DNA from: Telopea speciosissima
Taxonomy: Eukaryota > Streptophyta > Magnoliopsida > Proteales > Proteaceae
Length of the DNA stretch: 64,000 nucleotides
Direction: 5' to 3'
Assembly (NCBI RefSeq): GCF_018873765.1
Contig: NC_057925.1
Span: forward strand, 59,718,970-59,782,969
Part shown: one piece after another, positions 25,101 through 36,610 of the stretch
How the letters are laid out: the number at the start of each line of letters is the position of its first letter
Numbering within the stretch: the stretch's first letter is position 1
Notes under the pieces: generated by a model
Databases searched by the model: none
Seen by the model: only the letters and a program-made list of their open reading frames with translations
What the model was told of the DNA's origin: nothing
Made by a program: the position numbers and the translations under genes

Positions 25101-25859
25101 CAAATCAGCATATGAATGTTTGTTAAGAACATCTCTAATCTTCTTCCGATTGCTATTCCATTATCAGATATTGAAACAACGTCAGAGTGGGATTGAGGTG
25201 TCTGAACATATCAGATGGCTTGCTAATGGTCCTAACTTTGACGTAAGAAGTTATATGGGCTACATTATTAATGGGATCAGGTTTCACACTAAGCACCTTG
25301 AGATTAATAGAAAAACTCAGAATAGTGGGGTGCTAGTAACAGCATTGACACAAAGCAGATCAAGTCGGAAAGACAAACAACATATTGAGGGAAATGTAAC
25401 ATATTATGGAATTCTAAAGCAAGTCATCGAATTGGAATATTCTGCCAATCTCAGAATAATGCTATTTCGGTGTGATTGGGCTCATATTGAGAAGGGAGTG
25501 AAGAAAGATGAGTTCGGGATACAGTTGTAAATTTCAATCATTTAATGCATACTGGTCAACTTGAGCTAGATGATCCATTTGTATTTCCTTCACAAGTAGA
25601 GCAAGTGTTTTATGTCCCAGATCCCCTCAAGTCAGATTGGCATGTTGCCATTAGGACAAAAAATAGGGATATTTATGACATGGAAAGTGAGTCTACTGAT
25701 GTTCCTGATCAGGTGATAACACAGAGCACATTGCAAGTTGGGCAAAATGTGGTAGGTTTAAATGGGGAAAGTGATGGTGATGTTAGTTGGATCAGGTCTG
25801 ATATGGAAGGAATGATAATAGACACTCCCATCGAAGTTATCAATGCAATGGAAAGTTAA
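22179..25859 (+). pseudogene. TNP2-type CACTA transposase, decayed
   Basis: Domains in family order: transposase-associated N-terminus (22179-22430, SRSWIDNSREP, FLDYAF, CPCVKCIN, WSFHGE), Transposase_21/TNP2 core (22766-23770, ADSKAWKDFD, NVRLGLASDGFNPF, PVVVMPYNLPPWMCMK, GPRQPGNDIDIYLQPLIDEL), DUF4218 (about 23820-24810, NLDVMHIEKNVCD, SHDYHIMIHQLLPVA, YHWMYPIERFLK across an intron) and DUF4216 (25390-25690, LFRCDWAHIEKG, DPFVFPSQVEQVFYV). Damage includes a frameshift near 22760-22790, TGA at 23057-23059 and a frameshift near 23750. Family members cut and rejoin CACTA ends. No functional enzyme can come from this copy. Confidence 0.9.
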
Positions 25860-27475
25860 TTAGTGAAGTGACCTCAAATTGAATAACCATAATGGGTAAA
25901 CATGAAATTATTTGTTATAAATTATTTATTATTTTTTCTTAATATTATTATGTATTATTTAGTTCAATTTATTAATATTCTTGCCAAAAACAGGTATCAC
26001 CAATGAGAAAGATACAACACAAACAAAGTCGGGTACACTCGAGAGAGGAGATGCAAAACCAGTCAGAGGCTACTGATCAACCATCACAACCATCACATGG
26101 TCGATAGTCTTCTCCAGCTCCAACTCCAACTAGAACCTCTGATCCACACTTGGCCCAAGATGAACCCGACTTTGATGCTAATACAGATGGAATGGATTCA
26201 GGTAAGACAATTAGTAATTATTGGTTAATGAATAAGTGGATCTTGGGGTACCCATGTGTTGGGGAGAGACTTGGAACATCCAACGTTATTGGCATGCTTG
26301 CTTGCTTTACTTGACTTTTCTACTTTGATATTTTATTGGTTTATTATAACGTTTAATTAGAAGTTGTTGATAATTTTATTGTCTTACCATAACCATATAT
26401 CCCTCCTCTATCTATATAATGTTTTTTGGAAGAAAGGATGCAATTTCATGACATCTAAGGTAATTGAATGAACATTTTTGCCATGTAGATTCTGGACCAA
26501 TTATGAGAAAGAGGCGAGGACCAGCAAGGGGCCTCAAAATTGCTTCATTGCCCCCTGACCAAAGAGTGGACATTTTTGTTAATGATCGCGGGTAACCATG
26601 CAACGATGAAACATCCCAATTGATGACTTGGATTGGGACACTAGCATGTGCTTCATCGAATTTGCCGTGCAATTATACAGATTGGAGAAAGATTCCAATG
26701 GAGAAGAAAGATGATGCATGGAAGAAAATCAAAGTAACATGACACTCAAATAATAACATCCAGTATTACTTTTTCCAACAGATTCAATGTTTTAGTAACT
26801 GATATTTTTTTTTTTAATGTTTACAGGAAAAATTTAATCTTACCGATGATACTAAGGCATGGGCATTACAAAAGTTGAATGATCGTTGGAGAGACTTTAA
26901 GTTTGATTTGAAGGCAAAGATCTATAACCGATATACCACATATGAGGAACGGGTTTTGAATCGTGATAAACGTGTTCCACTAGAGCAGTGGCTAGATCTC
27001 CTCCGCTTGTGGGATACCGATTCTTTTCAGGCATGACCTCTACTAATGCCATGAAATTATGTTTTTTTAATTTTAAATTGGGGTTTTTCTTATTATGCGA
27101 GATTTTGTTGAGATTTGCATGTATAATTTTCTCAAACTATGACTAAGACTTGTATGTGTCTGTTTCAAATATGTTAGGCCATGTGTATGCGTAATAAAGA
27201 TAATAGGTCCAAACTTAAAATGGGCCACACTGTAGGAAAGAGGAGTTTTGCACAAATACGAGAGAGGAAGGTAATATAGAAGAGGGTTATTCACAAGTAT
27301 ATAATATATTTAGTCAAATATCAAACTTTTAATGTTGAATATATATACCTTTTGTTCAGCGTAAAGAGAACCCAGATGGTGTGTCTCCCTCTCGGTTGGA
27401 GCTTTTCATGGAAACACATACTAGAAAGGATGGATCTCCTGTAGACAGCACATCACAGGAGAAAATTGTATGATT

Positions 27476-30258
27476 ATTCAACCCGCATTTCAGTTATGAT
27501 GAGCTAAGTTCATATTTGTCATATTTGTAGGATCACAAGTGCTTTCATTTCATATTTGTAGGGTCTTTGTTTAGGGGGGGGTTTGAAATTGTCTCAGTCC
27601 TAGCCTTTAACATTTTTGCATGAAGTGACTGCTCCTCAAACTTGAACCTGCATCTTCATGCTGGGCTGAAATTCTTTGTGGTACAGGGTAGGGTAGGGGA
27701 TAAACACAAAGAAAAATTAAAGGGTGGAGGTGGGGGGAAGGGATGGTTTTGTAGAGGAGGAAGCAAGGAAGGTTTTGCAAAGTGGGAGAAGGGGTTGGGG
27801 CAGGGATTGAGTGGCAATCTGAAAGTACATATGGTCATGTACCCCTTACATTATGAGATCGGTTATTTTAACACCCTATTATATATATTTTTTAATGTAA
27901 TAACCAAGTCTACAAAAACACATATCTGCTAATTCAGTAAAAAAGGGGGATGCAAACTATTTCTTATTTGTTATGTTGTGTGCTTCCAATTCTTAACCCA
28001 CCGAAGCCCAAAATATAGCCTTATTTCTGAGAGAGAGAGAGAGAGAGAGCTACCGGGTTGTATCGAGATACAAAGAGAAGTTTAAGAAATATCCTTGCCC
28101 TACTTAATTTGAATATCTTGTTTACTTTGAATGTGTCATTGAAGTTGACATATTTTGATATATGGTGCTTGAATTTTGAAATTTGATATGGGTTGTGGAA
28201 TTTGGAATAACATGTGGAATTTGAAATAGATGCTTGATAATATAGTTGCTTTGAACTTTGGATACGAGCATTTAGATAATAAATCCTTCATTTATGGGTC
28301 TATATTGCCTAATATAGTTGCTTTGAACTTTGGATACGGGCATTTAGATAATAAATCCTCCATTTATGGGTCTACATTGCCTTTTTTTGGCTCCCGTACT
28401 TGAAAAATCTTAACCTTAAAAGTAACTTTTTTAAGGCTTTGATTTTATTAGTAGATGGGATAATAGTAGAGATAACAAAATTACATATAATCAGTCAGTT
28501 TATGATGCTCTATTCGATGCCTATCTTAAAACCTTTATGGCTGGAAACACATTTGCAGCCATTTGCTGTAAAAATTCTCTCGTTGCTAGCTTAGATGGAC
28601 TCCTCAAGGGTTAGTTGACTTGAATAAACCTTGGCTCCATCTAATGGTTCAACTGGAACTGTGTAAGGAGAGTTCCAATCTGCATCAAAGATTTCCTGAA
28701 GCTGTGAGACTATGGCAAGATTGTATGTCCCAAAGCTCACACCTGCTGTCGTATAGAAGTAATCCCAAACAAGATTGCTGGTTCCAATGTGTATTAGGAA
28801 TGTAAGTTAGTACAACAAGTTAAGGGATACAATTGATAACAAATTTAAGATAAAAAATAACATTCAAGTAGGACTATGTTGAGCTAGCTTATAGGCAAAA
28901 GACACAACAGCATAAAAAAGAGTGTCTAGCTCTGTCCATACATGAATTGTTTCTTAAATTAGTAGAATGGAATGTTTCTTGAATTAGTAGAATGGACCTC
29001 AAAATAAGCTTAAAAAAATGAATGAATGGAGCCTATTCCACATGTTTACTTGGGTCACGCTGTTATAGGGAGTAGCATGATGGAATCCATCGAGGCCTTA
29101 ACCCAACTATATGGGGTTGGTTTCACAAATCCTACCCTGCCACCACTCTATTTGAAGCATTATGGTATTTTCGTATTGTCAAAACACATAACTTTCTATA
29201 TTGTTACTATAGGTTTCAAAAGTCATAACACAGAGCAGACCTAGACTATCACATTTATAAGGGAACCTCTAGATTTACCTGAGCAAAATGGAGATTCGTT
29301 CTCCTCATAAAGATACTCAACCAAAATTTCAGGCCAATAAGACAACTCTTGCCCCATGCAATTTCACAGCCATACTTCTTTGTGATTTGGGTATTTTCTG
29401 CTTCAATCTGTGATTTGTGTGGTTTGTTCTTCTACCCTGCAGCTTCTGGTTATGGCTTGTGTTGACTCTAAGTTGATTTTCAATATTGCTGCTACCTCTG
29501 GCTGGTTATTGTTGCTGTTTATGGTCACAGATATGGTCATGTCTGTTTACAATCTGCGAATGGGATCTATCTGTTATTTTCTTGGTCTGCCTTGTGGTTT
29601 GACCTTATTCTGATCTATGCTTGGTGCTGAACCTACTTTGCTTTGCTATAATGGGTGATTCTAAACCCCCTATAGAGTCTATTAATGTCTGAATTACTGC
29701 TCTATCTCCCTTGCTTTCTCTCTTTCTCTCTTCCTTTCTTTCCCTTCTTCCTCTCCCTTCATGGTTTCGCACCTTATTATTTATCGGGGTGTTCAAGTAA
29801 TTGTTTCAAACTTTGGGGAGTCTAAGCAAAATGGCTATAGTATAGGGGGTGTCCAAGTAATTTTCCCTTTTATTTTCAGTTATCACCATCAACTAGGTCT
29901 TGTAGCTTCCATAATGAATTTTGTATGCATGCTTGAGATGTATTGGTAATTGTATGCTATTTTTTCTTTGAGACAACTGAAGAAATTATATTTTGTTTCC
30001 CACAAAAGCATGGGGAGATCAAGAACGCAGCACTTTCCATTCATATATTGGTCTACATGCAATTTTAGTGGTGGCAGTCCATTTCATGAAGGAAGTTATT
30101 TCTCTTCTTTATCGAAAATCAGCTGATTTTGATTTAATATGTTCAGAAAAATATATTTGAATGACAATTTGCCATTAGGGGCCCTTGTGACACTGAATTT
30201 GAAGGAGGAATTTATCATGGACGGATTTAGTTAATGTATTGTATTGAACTTGTGAGAT
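27476..30258. other. First part of the long intron of the second CACTA gene
   Basis: No gene is recognised. It contains a GGTGGAGGTGGGG-rich patch (27715-27800), a GA microsatellite (28029-28048) and a 2 x about 78-bp tandem repeat near 28231-28380 whose unit starts TATAGTTGCTTTGAACTTTGG. Open frames here are short and show no family features. Confidence 0.4.
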
Positions 30259-30261
30259 TTA

Positions 30262-32444
30262 GGCTACGTTTGGTAAATGTCTGAACAAAGAACGGGCGTT
30301 CTTGACTAAGAACGTTCTTTTGCGTTCTTTGTTTAGAACGGCGTTCTGAGACCAAAAATGACTGTTTGGTAACGGTCTCAAGAACGCTGTTCAGAACGAA
30401 AATGGTGTTTGGTAAAACCTGTTCTTCCCTATTTGATGTTAATTACAAAATTGCCATTTCCTTCTAAATTACACCAATAAATACTTGTAAAATTCTTTTC
30501 TCTCTTACCTACCTTGGCATAAAATTAAAAGATCTCATTAACATAACCAAAGTAATTATAAAAATATACCAAATTTAGAAAATGCCATTAAAATTGGGTT
30601 CTTATGTGGATTAGTGTCATAACTAACAATGCTATGAACAGTTGAATAAAAATTGGGCCTTGGTGGATTCGAACCACCATCCCCTTGGAACATGGTCATG
30701 TTCCAAATGCTCTACCAATTTGAGCTAAAGACCCATCAAGTACTCATTGATTAGGGGACACAGGATAAAGTATTGTTAATTAATTTACTGTGTTCTTCCC
30801 AGTAGTACTTCCCCTATTTTTTTTTGTGGTAAGGTGGTACTTCCGACTAGGACCACCGATCTATACATGCAAAAAACATACAATCTGGTCGGCTTGTAAA
30901 GAATGGATCCATCACAACCCTATAATTCAGAAATCACTAATGATGGTGGCAGCATCTACAGATGAATGGATCCATCACAGCCCTATAATTCAAAAATCAT
31001 CTATTAGGCAAGGAAGGAAAGATAATAAGGATTTCATACTAGTATAGTAATGAGATGAGCTTATAGCATTTTATTATCTTGAATTTTATGAAGCGAGACC
31101 AACATAAACCCATGCACATAAGTTTACTTTTCATATCCAACAGAGTTCAGTCAAAACAAGCAAGGAAAGATAATACAATGTAATATCCAACTGAAACTCC
31201 ATGAATTCCACTGAACAACAGAGACCCACAATCTCAACTTACAACATAATCAAGAGATCATCTGCTCAAAAAAATTTAAATGTTCTTTTTTTTTTTTTTT
31301 GAAGAAATAAAAAAGCAAATAGAGAAGAACACTGACTCTGCATTACCATAGAAGGATAAAATCATAAGGAAGAAAATCAGATACAAAATTTATTCAAAAT
31401 CAAGAATACAAAGCAATTTCTATTCAGGTAAATAGAGAAAACAAAAAAAAAAAACCCAACTAAATCGAGTAAACAGCCATTACAAAGAGAGAGCAGAGAG
31501 CTACAGATCTGCTACCTTACAGAGAGAGTGGGAGAGAGAGAGTCACCTTCACACTGCAGTTGCAGACAGGGTCGTGGTAGAGAGGATCACGCAGAATCCT
31601 TCAAGTTGTTGCTCCAAATCCTGAGACAAAAAAACTGAAGTGAGGGAAAGAACGAGACAGAGAGATAATAAAATCATCACGAAGAGAAGGAAAGAAGAAA
31701 GGCGCAAAAGCAAGAACGGAATGACTCAAAGATAATAAAATCCCCAAAATCCATTATACCCATAACATCCATACCTAAAAAACAAACCAGAAAATTCACA
31801 TTATGTATGAATAAAATCCCCAAAATCCCTAATGACCATTCCTAAAAATCCAGACCTAAAAATCAATTTTCTCAACAAATCCATAATCATACCTTTCGGC
31901 TGAATCCTTCAAATTTTAGGGAATTCAGACACTGGTCGATCATCACAAAATAACGATCGAGAGAGAGAGGGGGAGAGAGAGAGAGAGATAGCGAGATAGA
32001 GAGTGAGAGAGGAGAGAGAGCGAGACACAGAGAGAGTGAGAGAGAGAGCGAGATAAAGGGTGAGAGAGGAAGCGATAGAGAGAATGGAAGAGAGAGCGTG
32101 AGGGAGAGAGCGAGAGAGAGATAGAGGGCATGGTACCTGCAGGTTCTCTTATGGGGTGGTCTCCTTCGTTTCCCCTTCTCTTCCCCTCCTCTTCGCAAGT
32201 TTCTTTCTCAAGCATCTGACGATTCACGGGTTTTGCTCGATATTTGCTCAAGCTTTCGTTCTTTGTTCTTTGCGCAGCCGTCTCCAAGACGGTCAGAAAG
32301 AACGTTCTTTTGGCAAAAAATCCACGGTTCGTTCTACAAAGAACAAAAACGACCCGGCAAGCCAAACATAAAATGGCGTTTTTTTGTTCTTTTTGAACAA
32401 AAGAACTGTTCAGAACACTGTTCTGAACGTTACCAAACGCACTC
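30262..32444. mobile_element. Nested Harbinger-like element, 2183 bp, non-autonomous
   Basis: The left end GGCTACGTTTGGTAA and inverted right end GAGTGCGTTTGGTAA are flanked by TTA on both sides (30259-30261 and 32445-32447), the 3-bp duplication usual for PIF/Harbinger. Beyond the TIR, both ends carry many GTTCTTTGTT/AAGAACG/TCTGAAC motifs in inverted orientation. No transposase was found. Inside are a tRNA-like sequence (30655-30734) and a long GA-rich tract (31970-32130). Confidence 0.7.
30655..30734 (-). tRNA. tRNA-like sequence with abnormal anticodon arm (probable tRNA pseudogene)
   Basis: 80 nt on the minus strand. The acceptor is GGGTCTT paired with AAGGCCC (one G-U), the D arm is GCTC..GAGC with AAATTGGTA loop (A-box AGCTCAAATTGG), and the T arm GGTGG TTCGAAT CCACC is perfect (B-box GGTTCGAATCC). 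The anticodon arm is TTTGG/CCAAG enclosing 14 nt instead of 7, and those 14 nt are self-complementary (AACATG..CATGTT), so the arm can extend to a 10-bp hairpin with a 2-nt loop. No normal anticodon can be assigned. No 3' terminator tract was judged. It lies within the Harbinger-like element. Confidence 0.55.
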
Positions 32445-33539
32445 TTAGTCTTGATTGCTAACAAAAATTTTCTTAGGGATAAATTTCTCATGGTTGCTTT
32501 CTGAAATACAAGCTAGAAAATTGCTTATGTTACCTCTCAAATGATTCTCTCATTTATGTCTCACTCACTTTTTATTACTTAATATGATTTACAGAAACAG
32601 ATGTCAGACAAACTCAAGGAGAAACCTGAGGAAGAACAAAGGGATATGGCAGTGCATGAGGAGATCTTCAGCGATGAAATGGGAGATGATGTACATGGTT
32701 GAGAGCGCTTAGCTGGAGTTGTAATTCGTCCAAAAGGGACATCAAATAAAAACATTGTTGCCTTTATGCAGGAAAATGCCGAGTTGCGGAGTGAGGTGAG
32801 AGATTTGAAAGAGAGGCTAGCAAAACAAGGTGAAGAAATCTCTTCGATGCGGTCCGATTTTAATGAGTTAATGCAATTTGTGAGAGGAAACACTTCAGCA
32901 AGCATGCAGTCCACAGAGGTTTGTGTTTTCATACTGATACTTTACATCTTATGAAATCTTTAATAGAATCAATTTATAAATAAAATCTTGATAGAATTTT
33001 ATTTTTTTAGGCTTCAAATCATGGAGATGGTCCATCACAGTTGTAGTAATCATGCGATCATGTTGATCCAAAGCTTAAGGTGTGTGCATTTTATTTATTT
33101 ATTTAAGAGTATTTAATTATTATTACTTAAGTCCCAAATATTTATAGTATATTGTACTAATGTTTATCCCATATAACTTGTTCAGGTTCATATTGTTACT
33201 GAATGTCAAGGAAAGAAGTCAGTTTGTCTTTGTAGAAGGAAAGAAGCCGGTTTGTTTTGGTAAAAGGAAAGAAGAACCCAGTTTGTTTTGGTAGAAGGAA
33301 AGAAACAAGTTTTTTTTGGTAGAATGAAAGAAGCTAGTAGGGTGGGATGGGGTAGAGAAGAACATTATATAGTTAGACAAAATGCTACACTTTTTGGGAT
33401 GTAAATATAAAAATTGGATAGAATCATCTTTTGTTCAGAATAGTTTATGTTAATATTAATTTTGTGTATTTTTATTTAATTTTATTTTTATTTATCTTTC
33501 TTAAATAGATAAATATTAATGTACAATATATATAAAAGT

Positions 33540-34209
33540 GTGTTTTAGGGATGGATATTTTTGTCCCTACCAAAAGGTAAATAGGTTTTGTACCTGTAAT
33601 CAACATAGAGACAGTAAATAATTGTCCCAATCATGGATCTTTAGAGACAGAGAAAAACCGTCTCTAAGTTTTAATGACAGAAAATATCCGTCCCTAAAAT
33701 TGTATTATTGTCCCAACATATAACCTTAGTGACGGAGGGAATTGTCCCATAATGTAATATAGAGGTAGAAATGTTCCGTCTCTAAAAAGTACAGTAATAC
33801 CGACGGATAATAATTGTCCCTAAATTGTTATTTTTTGAGACGGAAAAACCGTCCCCACATACAAGGGTAGAGACGGATCGTATTTGTCTCTAAAAACTTT
33901 TACGCGACAGAAACTTACCGTTCCAATAGAAAATATTTTTAGGGACAGTGAATTTCCGTCTCTAAAATCATTATACTGGAGACAAAAACAATCCGTCCCA
34001 ATTGAGTTTTATTTAGCAACGGAAAGATTACTGTCGCTAATAAGATAATATAGAGACAAATATTTATTGCCGTCGCTAGCATATGCGACGCCTCTTATAG
34101 CGACGGGATAGGGACGGATATTTGTTTTGTCCCAAGATGGTTTTAGCGACGGAAAATACATTTTTGGGACAGTATTTTTCCGTCGCTAAAAACCCAGTTT
34201 GTTGTAGTG
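33540..34209. repeat. Right subterminal repeats of the CACTA element
   Basis: Repeated GGGACGG, AGAGACGG and CCGTCTC/CCGTCCC units in both orientations, about one every 30-50 bp, ending in the terminal inverted repeat. They mirror the repeats at 17236-17880. Confidence 0.85.
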
Positions 34210-34343
34210 AACAACCACCCAAAACAAACAATCCACATGGGAATCACGACAAAAGGAAGGTAAGTGGTGCTTTTCTACTATATTGTTTTATATTTTGGTT
34301 TTTTTTTTTTTTAACACTTTTCTTTCTTCCAATGTCATTCTAG

Positions 34344-36610
34344 AGAGTATTTGGGCCTCACTGGTGCTCGGTTAGGTGGGGCAGAGATGGTTGCATGTGG
34401 CCTTGCTACTCATTTTGTCCTTTCCAAGGTATCTATATTACATTTTTAATATCTTGATACGAGGTTTTGTAGAAAATGTTCAATATATAGTTACTAAAAA
34501 TTTTTTCCACTTCATGGCTTCCGCCACTTGGCAAATGATGTCATAATTCCAACGTTTAGATAAAAGGGGCCATGTCCTTCTTACTAGCAACTTTATTTTT
34601 ACTAAGTTCAAGATCATATGGGCTTATAGATCTTACAGGCATTCTCAACTACTCAATAGAGTGTCCCTATTACATTGGATGGTTGATAATATGCATGTGC
34701 GTGTTAGTTTGTAGCGTTGGTGTTCCTTATTGTCTATAATAGTAATATTCCATATCTAACAAACTTAACTATTTAAAGCACACTATATGTTCATGATTTA
34801 TAAATTCTGGGTTTTATTCTTAATGACAGGGATTTTCCTTCATTGGAAAAAGAGTTGGATGGAGTTAATTCTAGAGAGCCCAACTATTGTGTCTAAAGTC
34901 ATCAATAAGTTCATTGAAGAGCCATCTATCAAATCTACTTGTGCTTTAAGAAGGTAATGATTGTTGGGTATATTCTATAGTCCTAATATATGTTCTAATA
35001 TAAGTTTACTTGAATAAGGAATCAGACTGTGGTGGGTTCCACTGGATAGAATCCATTTAACCTAAAATCCTAGTCTTTCCTATAAATACTAGCTGGAGGC
35101 AGCAATCTGTTTATTTCAAACTTGATATGCAGGGTGTATTGCTTTAAGCAGCATTATGGTCAAACCCTAAACCCTAACAATAATAACCATAATATTTTAA
35201 GGAGTTATGGCAAGACAAAAGATTGTTCTTTTTTCTTCTCCTTTTTTTAAAAAAAAAATTTAAAAATACAATTAATTAAGAAGTTATAACAACCATTCTT
35301 CTTCATAAAGATTATTTCAAATAAAGTTATTAATAACAGATATTGACGGTCCCAAATTAGATTGAATATCAAAACATGGTTAGATGATGATGTGAAGAAC
35401 ACGTCACAAAGTCTAAGAGCCTACAAATACTGCCATGTAACGAAAAAACCAATCCCATGGAAACATACCTTTATAGTGGTAGTGTTTCAAAGATTAACCC
35501 TCCATGTGAGTAGAATAGGTGGACCATGAATGAATATATTATGAATGGGAAAGTTAAGTACAATACCTATGTTTTCAGTATCAATGATTTATTGTGATAG
35601 AAGTTTGTTATGATGATGCAGCATGGATATCATCAACAAATGTTTCTCAAGAAACACAGTTGAAGAAATACTATCAACATTGGTAAGATTTAAGAAAACT
35701 TTAAAGATACAGAGGACCATTTTGTTCATTATTTAATTGTTCCTTTTTTTTAATTAATGTTTTCATTTATAATTTTTCCCCCCGTTTTTAGTTTCTTTTC
35801 CTAATTAGTTGTTACAATATATGGATAAGATTTGTAGACATCAAAAGAAAAAAATTTTGTTTGGTAAAGGAAAATGAGGCTAAGAATGGACCAGATAGTT
35901 GGATTGTGCCAACAATCAAGTCTATGAAAGCAGCATCTCCAACTACTCTTAAAATATTTCTTCGATCGGTATTATCTTTTTCATTTTATATTAATATTAA
36001 ATATATATTTAACTTATAATGTCATTAATTTGGAATATAAGAATTCTTCATCGTTTTTGTTTAACTAATTAAATATGTTGAGTAATTAATAGATCACGAA
36101 AGGACGGGGGCAAGGCCTAGATCAATGCCTAATTCGTGAGTTTAGAATGGCTTCTCATGCTTTTCGCAAAACAGTGAACAATGACTTTTATGGGGTCTGT
36201 CTATATATATGGATAAACAATGAATATTATTGCTTGAATTTTTAAATTATCATTCATCTAATTAATATTTCTAATATTTTCTCCAAATACTGCAGGGTTG
36301 TAGAGCAATATTGTTTGATAAGGATAAACAACCAAAGGTGGATGCCAAAAGATTCTATATTTTTATTGATGAATTAAAAACAATCTTAATCTTTTACACA
36401 AATAATAAATGTTCTTGTGAAAATGAAACTAATTTTTTCTTCTTCTTATTTTTTACTTTGGGATGCATGCAGTGGGAGGTTTGAAAACTAGAATTGGTCA
36501 CAAATGAAATGGTGGGTCAATTTTTCACCAAAATGGATGATGATGATTGGGAAGATCTGCGGCTTGATGCTAGATCTGATGATGCCAATTTAGTCAAAGC
36601 AAGACTCTAA
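34344..36610 (+). pseudogene. CHY1-like 3-hydroxyisobutyryl-CoA hydrolase pseudogene, 5' half missing
   Basis: It retains counterparts of exons 8-14 of the complete gene at 51998-57108: about 34346-34431, 34829-34953, 35623-35682, 35868-35968, 36094-36195, 36296-36338 and 36471-36610. Exons 1-7 and the promoter are absent. The sister sequence between about 51845 and 54862 is missing here, consistent with a single deletion. Further damage: the first retained exon lacks one base after its acceptor (TAG then AGAG), the next starts GGATTTTCC with an extra base, and the last exon has TGA where the intact gene has TCA (GAGGTTTGA). It lies directly downstream of the CACTA insertion. Confidence 0.9.

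Larger units (their letters stand above)
26004..33050 (+). pseudogene. Second CACTA gene, plant Transposase_24 (Ptta/En/Spm, TNPA-like) type, broken
   Basis: Recognisable exons: 26004-26200 (acidic, Pro/Ser-rich), 26490-26735 (RKRRGPARGL, WRKIPMEKKDDAWKKIK), 26827-27030 (AWALQKLNDRWRDFKFDLK), 27178-27270, 27360-27470 (SRLELFMETHTRKDG) and 32596-33040 (coiled-coil ENAELRSEVRDLKERL). The layout RGPxRG - WxxxP - W..F - SR.ELF..TH - coiled coil is that of the plant Transposase_24 family. In-frame stops occur near 26106 and 26592. The last intron, about 5.1 kb, contains the nested element at 30262-32444. TNPA-like proteins bind the subterminal repeats. Confidence 0.75.
17236..34209. mobile_element. 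CACTA (En/Spm) DNA transposon, about 17 kb, complete ends
   Basis: The left end is CACTACAACAAAAAAGGGT and the inverted right end CACTACAACAAACTGGGT. It is flanked by the 3-bp duplication AAC (17233-17235 and 34210-34212), the superfamily hallmark. Subterminal regions of about 650 bp on each side carry repeated GGGACGG/CCGTCCC motifs, the usual binding sites of the element's own protein. Inside are a decayed TNP2-type transposase (22179-25859) and a second transposase-like gene (26004-33050) with a nested element in its long intron. The sister block at about 50155-50165 is uninterrupted, an empty site. The ends look competent but the transposase genes do not, so it could move only with help from another copy. 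Confidence 0.95.

Noticed and set aside
22179..25859. Considered as a functional CACTA transposase
   Set aside because: Two frameshifts and an internal stop lie within conserved domains and cannot be explained by introns with recognisable splice sites.
31887..32491. Minus-strand open frames of 103 and 182 codons
   Set aside because: They are produced by a long GA-rich tract that translates as Ser-Leu repeats. There is no domain, and they lie inside the Harbinger-like element.
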